Counted from the stretch's first letter, positions 11,932 to 24,766 are shown. The stretch is 64,000 nt of DNA from Lactarius indigo (GCA_025766275.1 JAFKAC010000006.1:1178001-1242000); one strand, 5' to 3'. Program-made: numbers and translations. Notes: generated by a model not told the origin, from the sequence alone.

Positions 11932-12129
11932 GAATCACGCTCTCGAAAAGGAAGGTGTAGACGTGACTGGCGCAAAATCGTGGTTCTTACTGTACTGTAC
12001 TGTAGGGCCGAAGCCATTCACCTGCGTACTTGAAAATATGATGTCACAGCGCCGCAGATGCACTCATACTTCCATGCCATGTTCTTCATTCATTTGTCTC
12101 ACTACTAGTAGTGACATTTTGGTCTATCG

Positions 12130-12605
12130 TCACTCAAGGCCGTCGTCGATATCCGGGTTGGCCAGTAGTTCCACGACGGCAGTGGCGAGGGTGTAATCAT
12201 CGTCGTGACTCATAGATATATGCACTCGACCAAGTCTGAATAAAGCTATCCTTTGGTGGGTGATACACCAGGTCGGGTTTGGGAATTTCCAGCGGGTCTT
12301 CAAATGTAAAATTGTACCAGGTTGGTTTTACGATCGGATATGCTACCTTGTATGCGGCCTCCTTTACTTCCAATATGCTGATGTTCGAAAGGCTGCACGC
12401 AGGTCGACGAAGGGGGTAGGCATACTTGACGCAGAGAAAGCGAATTCACATCTCACGATCTTCTTTTTGGAAGGGCGAGATGGTCACACAGCTCTGCAGG
12501 ACCGAGAACGCGCCTTGCCAACCGATTGTCGCAGAGATAGCATGTAAGGCCAGGTAAGTGAAAGACATCGACGCCAATGCTCGTCAATCTGAATCTACTA
12601 TACTA
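12130..12605 (-). CDS. PPT2: Holo-[acyl-carrier-protein] synthase-like (4'-phosphopantetheinyl transferase)
   Basis: The AcpS family transfers phosphopantetheine from CoA to the serine of acyl carrier proteins. In fungi a stand-alone member of this kind (Ppt2) serves the mitochondrial ACP. Minus-strand blocks in the family order are SIGVDVFHLP (metal-binding Asp), RLARRVLGPAEL, RFL, VKEAAYKVAYPIVKPTWYNF (the W-x-KEA-x-K signature), KPDL, and GRVHISMSHDDDYTLATAVV near the C-terminus (the SxSH motif), with a stop at 12130-12132. Blocks lie in different frames, so introns and possibly one or two base errors intervene, for instance between KPDLVYHPP and GRVHISMSH. No ATG is evident for the first block, so the start is approximate and a small 5' exon may be missing. 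A decayed copy cannot be excluded. Confidence 0.68.
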
Positions 12606-14278
12606 TAGTGGTGGACTGCTCCTTTTCGGTCATAGACATGCAAAACTTCCCTTGCTGAGCTACTGTATTCAGGGACAGAGCTCTCCTTCACTCGTTTTTC
12701 TTCAATGACATATGTGCCGAAGTCCTCTTGACCATTGCTGGCCGACGAAGGCAGGCTTTCGAGACAAGACTAGACTTTCGATAAGAGCCGACCGACTTTA
12801 GTTACGTTGCCAACACAACCTAACGGTTCCATTTGGTGGCCGACTTTCTCTACTACGGACACTGAACTCCACTGAAGTGACCTGGACACCTCGGGGCTAT
12901 GAGTCAAGCCTCAGGAACTTCTCTTATTTACTGGGCTAAATTGTGACTTTCGGATGCTTCTCCCTGCATGACACTGATATCGAACCACCCCGAGTTACCA
13001 TTCGTGGTTCAACGCTCCAACTCCCCCTTCTCTTGCATTCGCGATGACTATCAACATAACTCAGGGAGGGCCAAAGGTTTCATACTGTCCGCGTCAATTA
13101 CGTCTACCAACTTTCACACACGGTCGACTATATGTTACTCTGTCCCGAACGAAAACTCCGAGTCGATACAGCATCAAAGGCCGATTGAACCTCGATGAAG
13201 CTGACAGAAAAATGAGGCATGTTGTATACCGAGCGGTCCTTTAACCACTGCACACTGCTCTCCTTCCGTCACCGCCGGCGTCAACTTGTTAGGACATGGC
13301 AGGCTTGTAACACGTACCAAGTCCGTCGGTGATATATGATAGGCCATTCAGCAGGACCTTGTACTGCAGGCGACACCGGCATAGCCAGTGTGAGGTTCTG
13401 GCAACGTTCTACTGCCTCCGGTGTACAGGTTTCTCGTATGCGTGCCTCATAACCAGTGCTAAGCGCTAAACATCACACTATGCTGCTCACATAGTAAGCA
13501 TCGTCTCTGGGAGTTCAGGAAGATACAAAAGCCATATCTGGTCTGTGTCAGTTAACACAGGGCGGTGACATGTGACAGTCCGTTTTTGGTGCCCCCACTT
13601 GTGCGAACTTCAATAGATTCGTGTCTCGGAGCAAAAGCGGCCATATGTCACGGTATCTTTGGTGAGTGGTATATACGGGTTCAATAACGTAGAAACAACT
13701 GGCTAGTTGAACCATCGCTAGCCACAAACTATGAGCAGCCGTCGTCCTGACCGTCATCCATTTGTCCCTACTATCTGGTCGGAAGGGCCTGGCGAGTGGC
13801 GACTCTAGGTATTTGACTTTTGATGTGGCGCATCGGAGCTCCATGGCCGGTCTTCGTCACCGTTTAGAACTTTCTGGCAGCGCTGTTTCATCCCTCGCTG
13901 CGCCCTTACAGTATATTATTCCGACTCCATGCTCTAGGCCCGGAACGTGCATTACCGTAGCCGGAGTTGAAGCTTGAGGGGAGAAGGCATGAAGAAAGTG
14001 TTGTACGGTCGCCACGTACGTCACCCGGATCTCAAGATAGGGCTTGATCGCGTGTCACATCCATTCCGAACACGTGAGTACGCGCTCGGCGCTGTCGCGT
14101 CAATTGGGGGCGGGGCTCTGGCTCTACTCTGTGTTGGTTCGGACGGATCATCCATCATACGCGGCGCTTACTGAGGGTACATATATCTCGGATACCACAG
14201 GTTTCGACGGGACCTGTCCTTTTACCTTTTTCATGAGCAAGTCGCACCCTCCTGCTTCACTCATTTGATACTATTCTT
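12606..14278. other. Long intergenic stretch without a recognised gene
   Basis: About 1.7 kb separates the ACP synthase-like gene (-) from the saccharopine pathway gene (+). Several short open frames occur on both strands (for example 13548-13844 minus and 13762-13977 plus), but none resembles a known family, shows consistent codon usage or can be linked by plausible introns. Promoters of both flanking genes must be here. No repeat or mobile element was recognised. Confidence 0.5.
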
Positions 14279-17200
14279 ATGTCTCTTCGCCGTGTGCCGG
14301 TTCCATTACCGCCTAGTCGGTTTACGCACCGTTTTTACGCTTCTCAAAGCACACCGGTTACTGTTGGTATTCGTCGCGAGGATCCTGGGCGTAAATGGGA
14401 GCGCAGGGCCCCTCTTACTCCAGACGCCGTTGCGGAGTTAGTGAGCCACGATAAGGTGCGCGTGCTCATACAGGAATGCGAGCGCAGAGTCTTCCCTGTG
14501 GAGGAATATATCCGTGTGCGTACTATCCGAGTTCTCCACTACTTCGGGCTTATCGCCAGGCGCTTCAATCATACAGGCAGGTGCAGAAGTGCATTCGACG
14601 CTGGCGCCTGCACACCTAGTTGTCGGTATCAAAGAAACGCCACTCCCTTCACTTATCACGAGCCCAGTCCCGTCTATCAAACTGGGTTCTCTGGTTCCTA
14701 GGACACACATGATGTTTTCACATACAATCAAAGGCCAAGAATTTAATATGCCTTTACTTTCAAGATTTCTTGCCGGAGGGGACAAGTACGCTAATCCACA
14801 CCTCACGGGCGATGAATCTCTTCCGCAATTGGGGGCTCGTCTCATTGATTATGAACTTTTGACTGGAGCGGACGGCAAGCGGACTGTCGCATTTGGGTGG
14901 CATGCAGGAGGTTTGCAAACTTCTAGCTCAATTTCCTTGCGATTTACTCTCCGCATGTTCTTAGTTGCTGGGACGCTTGAGGCTCTGGTTGCGATGGCCA
15001 AGAAACATTTGGAGCGTGGGGTCGCCTCGCCATTCCTTGTGAGTAACTATCTTGCGTGCCGGTGCCCTGGAAATAACGTGGGGCACTGCCCATAGTACAC
15101 TCCCCGGCCACATACCTCGTCCAGTCTTGATGCTCACCGTGCTCAGCTGAGGCATATTGGTAGTCAAATAGTTGAACATGGTACTCCGAAGAGCCTTGGA
15201 CCAGTCGTATTTGGTGTTACAGGGTGAGTACCTCAGCGCTGTACAGAGACCTGCATCTTACCGTTGGGATTTAAAGCAACGGAAACGTTACTCAAGGCAT
15301 CCTGTCCATTCTATCGGAGCTTCCAATTGTTACAGTTAACGTACAAGACTTACCCGCACTTTGTAACAATCCAGGTAATTGATTTCTACTTCACGTGCGG
15401 TGACCTTGTCTGACGGCTTTGTCAAGGAACCGACTTGAGAAAGATATATCTCGTACACGCTCTCCCAGGGTCTTATATATCTCGTAACGACGGTGCTTCT
15501 TACGACCGCTCAGACTACTATGCGAATCCTCATGAATATCGATCGGAGTTCCACCCAAAGGTCGCACCTTTATTCTTGTCCATATCTGTGTGGCTCACTC
15601 AATCTTTGCTCGTGAACTAGATCGCACCCTACCTAACCCTGCTCCTCAATGGTGTGGGTTGGAACGTCGGATTCCCTCGCCTGCTTACGACGGCACAATT
15701 GGCTCTGGCTAAGCGCTTGGCTGCTATAGGGGATATTTCCTGTGACATTGACGGCGGGCTCGAGTTTGTCACTCGTGCGACGACAATAGATGCACCCTCA
15801 TTTGACTGTGAATGGTGTTACTGTAGTCGCTGTGGATATCCTTCCTGCGAGTCTTCCGCGAGATGCGAGCGTTCATTTCTCGGAAAAGCTCTTACGCTAC
15901 GTGCGGTCCATGGTAAACGACTACAAAGGCGCCAAAGATGAAGACGTGGAAGCTAGTAACGCCTTGAAAGGGGCAACGATCGCAAGTCACGGACGGTTCG
16001 AGAAAAGACACGAGTGGTTGGTACCGAAAGTCGAGGCGTGGCGTGCTACTCAGGATTTACGGAGTCATGACACCTCTGATGTGCGTCCCGCTGTCGGGGG
16101 GAGGGAAGGACGCGTGGCTAAGAGGAAGAAACGTGTCGTGGTGTTGGGGAGTGGAATGGTTGTAAGACCTGCCGTGGACGAGCTAGCTGGAAGGCCGGAC
16201 ATCGAGTTAATCGTCGGTGAGTACCGTTCTCGATCTCCTAGAGGTGCCTGCGTAGTGAACACGGGCCTTAGCTAGCAATTCACATCAGGAGGCAGAGCAG
16301 CTGGTTGCGGGCCACCCTAACGCAAGAGCTCTCCTCGTCACCATGGACGATCAGGCCCAGGTGAGCCAATTGGTGAAGGAATCCGACATCGTTGTCAGGT
16401 AATATTTGACGTATTGCATGAGGCACTTCTCACACCTTTCTACAGCCTACTCCCAGCCACTCTGCACCCAGCTGTGGCAGAGTTGTGTGTAGAACTACAA
16501 GAAACATATGGTGACCGCTTCCTACATATCGCCAGCCATGCGGTCGCTCCATTCACGGTTCGGCGTTTCATTACTCATTACTCATTTAATCTCTTGATCT
16601 AATGAACGCATGTACAGTGCACAATCGGCAGGAATTATACTCCTAAATGAGATCGGCCTTGACCCTGGCCTTGACCATTGTTCTGCTCATGCGCTTTTGT
16701 CTCGCTTGCGCGCGGAGAACAAGCGAGTCGTGGGTTTCACCTCTTTCTGCGGCGGTCTCCCTGCTCCAGAGGCCGCAGAAGGCGTTCCTCTAGGTTACAA
16801 ATTTAGCTGGAGCCCCCGTGGTGTGCTGCGAGCTGCTGGAGAGGGCGCCAAGTTTCTCCTTTCTGGGCAAGTGAGACCATCACTTTTCTTCCACTCTTTC
16901 CCCGTTATTGATCACTACCAGAATTGGGAAATCCCGGGAGAGAGCCTACTTCTCCAGCACTTTCACGATGTGCCCCTTTCAAACATTTTGAAGCTGGAAG
17001 GTTTCGCCAACAGGGACAGCATGCATTACGCGAAAACATATTCCTTAGAAGGCGAGGAACTCCGCACCATGCTGCGAGGAACGCTCAGGTGAACATACTT
17101 CGCGCCTCTGAAACATTTGGGTGTTAATGACGAACTCCAGATACCCCGGCTTCGCCGCTTTGATGCACTCTTTCGGGACCATTGGCCTCTTGGAGTCCAC

Positions 17201-17835
17201 CAAGACCATACATCTGGACCGCTGGTCCTCTCTGACCCGTCTCGCACTGGAACAGAAACTAGGCGTCCCGATCCCTGACGGGGACGCCCCCACTCTCTCG
17301 TCCGCGCTCGCCAGCGTTCTCCCACCCTCTCACGTCCCCGCCCTCCTAGAAGCGCTCAACTGGCTCCAGCTCGTCCCCTCCCCCGACGCGCCCACCGGCA
17401 CCTCCATCCCCGTGCCCGGGCAGGCCCTCCCTCCTGCCGACGCGCTCGCGCTGCACCTTGCGCACGCCTTACGCTACGAGCCACTGCGAGCGGGACCTTG
17501 TCCTCCTGCACCACGAAGTCGTGGCGCGCGATCCTTCGAGCGGCACAGAGCGTGTGTATACGTCGTCGCTGACCGCGTACGGCGACGCGCGCGCATCCGC
17601 CATGGCGCGTACTGTGGGCTTGCCCGTCGCCTTTGCAGCGCTGCGCGTGCTCGATGGGTCCGTGCGTGCGACTGGCGTGTGTGGGCCAATTGCGGACGAG
17701 GCGGTGTGGAAGGGGGTCTTGGAGGGCTTGGAGAGCAAGGGCCTCGGGTTCAGAGAAAGTGTTAGTTCGGGGCCATCTATGGAAGGTGTTTTGGCCGCAG
17801 ATTTGCAGCGGACGACCACCTCCGCGTCGTTCTAG
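14279..17835 (+). CDS. Bifunctional lysine-ketoglutarate reductase/saccharopine dehydrogenase-like (AASS-type) protein
   Basis: In animals and plants, AASS condenses lysine with 2-oxoglutarate to saccharopine and then cleaves it to aminoadipate semialdehyde plus glutamate, the first steps of lysine breakdown in mitochondria. The protein starts MSLRRVPVPLPPSRF, a likely mitochondrial presequence. The LKR half has VGIRREDPGRKWERRAPLTP, SHTIKGQEFNMPLL, RLIDYELLTG, an FGWHAGVAGTLEALVAMAKK junction, GNGNVTQGILSILSELPI, LVHALPGSYISRNDG and LTLLLNGVGWNVGFPRLL. The SDH half has the dinucleotide site KKRVVVLGSGMVVRPAVDEL, MVTASYISPAM, LLNEIGLDPGLDH, FCGGLPAPEA with YKFSWSPRGVL, EGFANRDSMHYAKTY and TMLRGTLRYPGFAALM. 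Extra bases break the frame near 16501 and 17484, and possibly near 15800. The classical fungal LYS1 and LYS9 are separate genes, so the fused order is notable. Biosynthetic versus catabolic role cannot be told from sequence. Confidence 0.88.
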
Positions 17836-18167
17836 AGGCTCGAGGTTTCTACCTCAGTAATTTTGATACACTCCTAGGAGGATTTCGTTCGTAGTACGAG
17901 AAGTAGGCATCTAATATACCATAGCATTGTCTATCACCAAAGGAATAATGTACAGTGGTGCGACTTCAAACCCGTATGTTAGGTAAGAGAGAGCTAACAC
18001 GACCCTGTATCAGAGATGGTGGGTGAATTCGCACTGGAGGGATGCGTGGACGTTCGGTTGGTCAAGATAAGCCTGCGGTCCCAGGCGGAGGGTGTATTAG
18101 TGCCAGGTGATACCTTAACTATGTCGATCTCCGAGCTTGAGTTCGTCGATGCCGCTAGCCACCTAGC
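17836..18167. other. Convergent spacer
   Basis: This lies between the stop of the saccharopine pathway gene (+) and the apparent stop of ERD1 (-). It should hold both 3' untranslated regions. A last ERD1 exon could extend into 18000-18150, since the present C-terminus after EWEIVK is not clearly conserved. Nothing else is seen. Confidence 0.4.
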
Positions 18168-19775
18168 TCAATGCTGTCGACGCCAGCGTCCTGTCCCGTT
18201 TGTAACGTTTCTGTGCCCTCCACCTTCTTGTGCACGCTTCACGATCTCCCATTCAACACGGATGAACACCCATACCCATCGTCTTACGATTTCTGCGACC
18301 TCCACCCAGAAGATGAAGAGTGAACCTTCGCTCTGCGCTCGCGCGTGTAGGTGGCTGGATAACTTGATGCTCCAAGTGAGACGGAGGATTAGATTGATGA
18401 ATAGGGCAATAGGGTAGATGGGAAGTGGGTATAGGAGACGCGAACGAAGGCCGTATGGATGGGCACCCACAGGTGGTGCACGCGATGACGGTCGAGTCGG
18501 ATAAACAGGGGACGTTAAGCTGTTTCGAGGGGAAGTGACAGATTCCTCGCGTTTACTGTATCTCAGGGAGGATTAATGGACGAGGCAAGGAGGAAGAACG
18601 GTGTTGTTTCGTCTTGGGCGTAAATTGCAAGAGGTCGAAACCCCAGTCGTTCGTCACATCCCACCAAAAGGAGTACAGAGAATTGACGAGTGCGGCGAGT
18701 AACCTGGTGTTTCGATCGGTGCGAGGAGCAGGGAGAAGGGTGAAGAGGTTACACATACCAGAGTCGGAAAAGCGCATGCTCGCCATGCCACGCTTCTTCC
18801 TTGATCCGCTCGCCCTTCTCAGCGACAAGATCGGATACCACGAGTCGCTGTGCAGCAGACAGGAAAATCACAGGGAACGAACTCGCGTATTTCAGAGCGT
18901 TCCAAAGCGGACGACGACTGTCGTTCAGTGGACTCGAGTACTCGACCGTGCATTGCCGAAAGCGCACGAGATACGGAAGGCTAAGTCGCGTCAAGCCGGG
19001 GGTCGGTAAAGGCAGCAGGTGCAACAAAGAAAAAAACGTACCTCATCAATGTGGGTAAAATCCATCTGTACCAGCCTTCCTGTGCTGGAGGAGTGAGGAG
19101 GCTGCCCCCGGGAAGTAACATGCAGAGGGAAAGCCAGACGTCCCCCAGGACTTTTGCGTACGAAGTAAAGATGTCGGCGAAGATCACATCGGAAAAGTGT
19201 ATGCGGTGGTTCAAGGGTGAAGATATGCATCTTTTGATACTCCTATAATCGCGGTGGGGATTAGCAGAGACCCAGATTAATTACCTCATCGGAGGGTGGA
19301 GCTTGGGAAGCGAAGACGTACATGAGGAACGCGTCGCGTTCGCGTTTTTGAACGATATTGGACGGGGAAAGGGCGCATATAAGGACGACAAGTGCGCACT
19401 ACAGCGGGAATATACTTGAAGAAGTCCACAAGGATGGCGCTGCCGTGCGTAGGCGGAGCGGTATAGCGTCCACGCAAAGGTACACCACAGGCCATACCAG
19501 AGCGCAATACGATACACGGGAGAATAGAGGGCGGTGGGGTCAGAGGGCGCCTTGAATCCCCTATTTTGACTGTCGACTGGCAAGGGTGTGACAGATCCGT
19601 GGTTGTATACATGTAGGTCGAGAGCGCTGGCGGCGTCTATACCAAGAAGACGAAGGCCATGGAGGTTTGCTGACCAGCCAAGAATGCCTGCGCCTGCAAG
19701 GAAAAGAACGCGGAAAGGAAGAGGGAATGCCACGACAAAAGACAAGTCGTCTGTTTCATAATCCATTGTCTTCAA
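18168..19775 (-). CDS. ERD1: EXS-domain protein ERD1
   Basis: Erd1 is a Golgi multispanning protein of the ERD1/XPR1/SYG1 (EXS) family, needed for retention of lumenal ER proteins and Golgi glycosylation, with a proposed role in phosphate recycling. The start at 19775 gives MKTMDYETDDLSF then FPLPFRVLFLAGAGILGWSA, the typical N-terminal membrane anchor. Later exons give VDFFKYIPAV, FSDVIFADIFTSYAKVLGDV, WLSLCMLLPGGSLL, LPYLVRFRQCTVEY, LWNALKYASSFPVIFLSAAQ, ALVNSLYSFWWDVTNDWGFD, YGLRSRLLYPLPIYPIALFI and FWVEVAEIVRRWVWVFIRVE. The last three are the core EXS signature, with the WDV-x-NDWG motif intact. It is divergent from SNU23, with 131 bases between the starts. The exact C-terminus after the final conserved block is uncertain. 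Confidence 0.9.
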
Positions 19776-19906
19776 CGTCGCTGGGGCATCGGGAGAGAGA
19801 GTAACGGTTCAAAAGTGATATTCGGCTTTGACAGACCGGCAAACTGCAAACGCGAATGGGCGCTTCCGCTACGCCACCTTGACGATTACCTCATCACACC
19901 TCACTC

Positions 19907-20695
19907 ATGGGCGATGGCCAACAAGGCGCATACGCTACCAAAGCTACCGATACCGACTTTCGACGTAAATGGGACAAGGAAGAGTATGCAGAAAGGGCAA
20001 AGAAGAAGGATGACGAGGAGAGGGAGCGCATGCAGGAGAACGAGGAACGCATGAAGCAAGGTGCGGTTCGAATTGCACGTCACCAATGCGCCAAACTAAC
20101 TACCGCTAGGAAAGAAGCCTCTCAAAGGGAAGAAAAAGGACCTACCAAAGCCCACTGAGCTCATGAAACGTCGGGAGAATGATCTGGAACTCGACAAGAA
20201 TTTGGGCAAGACTATGGTCGTCCAAAATCCCGGCGGCAGGGGTCCTGGACAACCAGGTTTCCACTGTGAAACCTGTAACAGGACATACAAGGACAGCACT
20301 GGCTACTTGGACCACATTAACGGGCGAGCGCGTCAGTGGACCTCTCGTTGACATATTCCTTCCACTGTCACTGAACGGTGCCGTGACAGATCTACGCGCG
20401 CTTGGGCAGACCACGCGACTGGAGCGGGCTACCCTAGAGCAAGTTCGCGCTAAAATTGCATTCTTACGCGCACAGACCAAGGAGGCGTCTGATGCGAAGG
20501 CTTTCGACTTTGACAAGCGCCTCGCCGAGATCCGCGACAAAGAGTTGGCCGTGCGCGCAGAGAAGAAGGCCGCAAAGAAGGCCGAGAGATGAAAAGGCAC
20601 GTCTCGCGCTTGCGCAAGACGCGGCGATGCAAGTCGACGGTGGCGATATGATGAACATGATGGGCTTCAGCGGATTCGGAACCACCAAGAAATGA
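19907..20695 (+). CDS. SNU23: U4/U6.U5 tri-snRNP protein Snu23 (ZMAT2 homologue)
   Basis: Snu23 is a matrin-type zinc-finger protein of the pre-catalytic spliceosome (B complex). Exon 1 (19907-20060) starts MGDGQQGAYATKATDTDFRR and is followed by a charged helix. Exon 2 carries LMKRRENDLELDKNLGKTMV and the zinc finger FHCETCNRTYKDSTGYLDH, finished across the next intron by INGRA and HLRALGQ, giving the C-x2-C and spaced His pair of the U1-like finger. Exon 3 has a coiled, Lys/Glu-rich region and the C-terminal signature MMGFSGFGTTKK, almost identical to the family's end. One extra base near 20587 breaks the frame between KKAE and DEKARLALAQ. Without it the reading continues to the conserved end. 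Confidence 0.93.
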
Positions 20696-20803
20696 TGCCA
20701 GTTTCCATCTCTTCCCGCGGTGCCCTATATTTGATATCTGTCTGTACTCTAGTTACACAGTGTAATACATCCTTCTTTTTCTCTTGCATCTGACCATACG
20801 TCT

Positions 20804-23800
20804 TCATGGCTGCACCAGTGACAGCAAAAATTTAGTTTCAGCAACCTCTTGCTCCTCTTCGATGATGACATTCGAGCCTTGCCTACGCTTACTTGCGTCG
20901 GTGGGCACGCTCCGCACCGTCCGCTCGATGACTTCTGCGTGCTCGCGCATCGCATCTCGGAGCTCTACGCCAGCGCCTTCCTCGAGTTGATAGTACACCT
21001 CGACGTCATCCGTGGCCTGCAGGCCAGCTTTTTTGCGCAGTTTCTGAACGCGGCTGATGAACTCGCGCGCCAGCCACTCCACTGCGAGCTCTGGGTGAAC
21101 CTGAACGTCGAGACGCACAACCACGTCGTTGTCTGTGTGAGTCGCGTAGGCGCCTTCACCTTCGGGTAGCTCGATGTAACGCTGCACGATGAGGTCGCCT
21201 TCGACGAGTTCGATACCCGCCACTGTCACGCGACCTGTTTGTGTGTATGACCTGACGTCATCACTCGAGAGATCAGGAAGTGCACTTTTGACTTTGCCCA
21301 AGTTGCTGCGTAGTTTCCGCCCAAGGACAGACCAGTCCGCAACGGCGCGGTACCGCACTCCGGCGGTTGTTTCTTCTGAAGTGACGACAACGTCACGGAC
21401 ATTGAGTTCAGACTGTACGTATCTCTGTAGAGACTGAACGTCCTCCAAGTATTCGCCATCAGGGTGGAAGACAAGAAGTTCCCTCAAGGGTGTCTGCGGA
21501 TAAACAGCTCAGGAAATCTCAGGTACGTTGTAAGCTGCATATGCATACCTTGAGACTTAGATTGTTGCGCTCGCGGATATTTCGAGTAAGCTCAATGACT
21601 GTCTGCATCCGCTTCACCTGGCGTTCGATGGTAGGATCGAAGTACTCCTCCTTGACGTCAGGGAACAGTAAGAAATGCACCGATCTCGTGTCACCTGCAC
21701 CTGGGTCCTCGGGAATGAACGCCCGTAGTGACTGGTAGATATTCTCCGTAAGGAAGGGGGTATAGGATGACTCGCCCGAATATCAGACAACGTAAAAAGT
21801 GGGACAAAAAATAGTGCTGGCTCACCATAGTTCGACACAGCGTGAATAGAGTTTCAAATAGAGTGTTCAGTGCTAAAACAGTATCTTCCAAGCCGTCCTC
21901 TCCTTTGAGTCGACGGCGGTTGAAACGGATGTACCAGTTCGTGAGCTCGTCGATCAGGTCAAGGAGTCGTGGTATGATGGTGTACAAGCGGTACGCAGCC
22001 ATCTCCTCCTTGACGAGTTTAATGAGTGATTGGCACCGAGCCAAGATCCAGCGATCCATAACATTGCTCGACAAAGGTGCATGGGCGTCATACCGGAACT
22101 CGTGCCCTGTAGCCTTCTTGAGCAACGCCACTTGGCCAAGGAAGAAACGGAAAGAGTTGAGCCAAGGAAGAAGGACACGCGAGATGACCTCTCGCACGCC
22201 CTCCTCTCGGAAGCGGAGATTGTCACCACGGACAATGGGCGAGTTAACGAGGAACATCCTGCCGATGTCGATATTATCTCAACAGCGCGAACAAAGTCAA
22301 CAGTAGCACAAACAGACCTTGTGGCATCAGCCCCGTACCGATCAAGAATCAAATTGGGATCGGGGTAATTCTTTAAGCTCTTGCTCATTTTCTTGCCATC
22401 GCTGAACATTATAAGCAAGGGAATTGCACGGCTTTCTAAGCGGAACCACTTACGCGGCAAGGACAAGGCCAGTAACGATAAGATTCTGCCACGGTGCCTT
22501 GCCGAATAAATGTGTGGAGAGCACAAGCAACGTGTAGAACCACCCCCGTGTCTGGTCGATACCCTCAGATATGAAATTTGCTGGGAAAGTACTCTCAAAG
22601 AGTTCCTTGTTCTCGAACGGATAATGGAGTTGAGCGTAAGGCATGCTGTGAGACTAAGCTTAGACACTATCACATGTAGGGACCTTCCAAACGCTACGTA
22701 CCTTCCAGACTCGAACCAGCAATCAAAGACTTCTGGGATCCTCTTCAAGTCACCTTTTCCTTGTCTTGAAGGGATGGTGATGTGATCAATTTTGTCTGAG
22801 TGCAGGTCAATGATTCCCGTTACCCCCGACAACTGCTCAAGTTCCTGGACAGAACCGATTGCAACGACCTGCACACGACATCAATTCTACTCATCTGGGT
22901 GGGGGTGAAAGCAGTACTTCTTCGAAGTCGCCGGAAACCCACAGCGGGATGGGGGTGCCCCAATAGCGGTTTCGGGATATAGACCAGTCGCGTGCATTCG
23001 CCAGCCAGTTTCCGAAACGGTTCTCACCGACGTTCTGCGGCACCCTGGAAACGAGAAAGAATTCAGGATCATTCAGGGATCCGGCACGTAACGGCCACAC
23101 ACCATCGAGTCTCGCCGTTATTTTTCACAAGATCATCGACGATGTGCGACACCCTCACGTTCCATACCGGAAATGCGCGGTAAATGATGGGAGTGTTTGA
23201 CCTGCGGAGAACAGCGGTCAAGAGAGTGAAAATCAACCATCTAGGTAGTCGTCCCGACCTCCAGCAGAATGGGTACTGATGCTTTTCCTGATCTTGTCTC
23301 ACAAGCCGCCCCTTTGCTTTGAGTACTTTCATAATTTCCTTGTCTGCGTCCTAGTGAAATAAGCCACAGTGTGAGCCTGCATGCGTCCTATATTGTCGCG
23401 TGACCTCTTGACCTTCACATACTGTCCAACAAAATCTGGAACTTCGCTTGTGAATCTACCAGCGTCGTCGACAGGACACGGTGGCATCTCGTCTAAGCTG
23501 ATGACTTCATAGGCGAGTGCAATACGATGATCGTCTTCACCAAAGGCTGGTGCCTGATGGACGATACCCGTGCCGTCTTTGTCGGTCACGTAAGTGTCCA
23601 CGAGTACGCGGAAAGCCCGATCCTCGTACTAAGGAATGTTCCGTCGGGTTAGAGGGTGATCACCCGTCTTGAACAAGATTAATTGGGCACCTTCTCGGTG
23701 AAATACTCAAACATTGGCGTGTATCTCCAGCCTCTCATGTCCTCGCCTCGGAAGTGACCGACTTTCTTGAACTTGGCTTTTTTTGGATCTTTGTATAAGG

Positions 23801-24766
23801 CCACCAAGCGCGTTTCAAGAAGAATGTAGTTTACGCCGCGATCCTCGTCGTATATTTTGATGTAATTGAAGTCCGGGTTGACACATAGCGCAAGATTAGA
23901 TGGGAGTGTCCAGGGTGTCGTTGTCCAGGCCAAAAGAGACGTCTTTGGATCGTCGACGAGCGGGAACGCGACGGTCACTGATGCGAAGAGGGATGTTGAG
24001 ATCAGTACATATAGCAAAGAAAAAACACACCGGCGGGGTCATTAACCTCCTTGTAATTCTGCCCAGCCTCAAAATTGGACAGCGGTGTGAGCAGCCCTGT
24101 GGAATAGGGCATCACCTTGAGACCGCGATAGACAAGACCTTTGTCGAACAGGCGCTTGAACGCCCACCAGACGCTCTCCATGAAGCTGAGATTGAGCGTC
24201 TTGTAGTCGTTATCAAAGTCGATCCAGCGACCCATGCGCTCGACGGTCGCACGCCACTCGGACGAGTAGCGCATGACGATCGCACGACACTCGGCGTTGT
24301 ACTTGTCGATGCCCATGTTGAGTACATCTGAGCGCGTCTTAATGCCAAGCTTCTTGTCAATCTCGTGCTCTACGGGAACGCCGTGGGTGTCCCAGCCGAA
24401 ACGGCGTGGTACGTGAAAGCCCGAGACGTGGGCGTGGCGTGTGACGATATCCTGCCATTAGATTGAGCAGTTTCCGATGAGCGAATGTCATCCAAATAGG
24501 GAGATCAAGCACCTTGATCGTGCCGGCGAGTAGATGGCCATAATGCGGGAGGCCGGTGGCGAACGGAGGCCCATCGTAGAAGGAGTAGACAGGGCGACCT
24601 TCGGATAGATTAAGGCTGGTTTGGAACGCGTCGATCTCGCGCCAAAATTCAATACTTTCTCTTCCTCCTCAGGGAAGTTAAACACGGTCGAAACTACAGT
24701 AGTATGATGTGATCGATGTAAGGCAGGAGGACGAAAACGAAACTTACTGTCGTGTGATGGAAACAT
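20804..24766 (-). CDS. ILS1: Isoleucyl-tRNA synthetase, cytosolic
   Basis: This class I synthetase charges cytosolic tRNA-Ile. The first short exon is MFPSHD, followed by [12 protein letters not shown] and [20 protein letters not shown]. The HIGH-type site is [17 protein letters not shown]. Then come [17 protein letters not shown], the editing (CP1) domain with [20 protein letters not shown] and [17 protein letters not shown], and the KMSKS loop in [20 protein letters not shown]. The anticodon-binding helices have [20 protein letters not shown] upstream and [20 protein letters not shown] with [20 protein letters not shown] downstream. The eukaryote-type C-terminal extension runs to the stop at 20804. 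At about 24650 one base is missing between KVL and FWREIDAF, one of the few apparent deletions in the window. About a dozen introns interrupt the gene. Confidence 0.94.

Noticed and set aside
12541..12640. Short open frame starting with ATGTCTTTCAC in the ACP synthase-like gene
   Set aside because: It overlaps the GVDVFHLP block in another frame; the family match supports the other frame.
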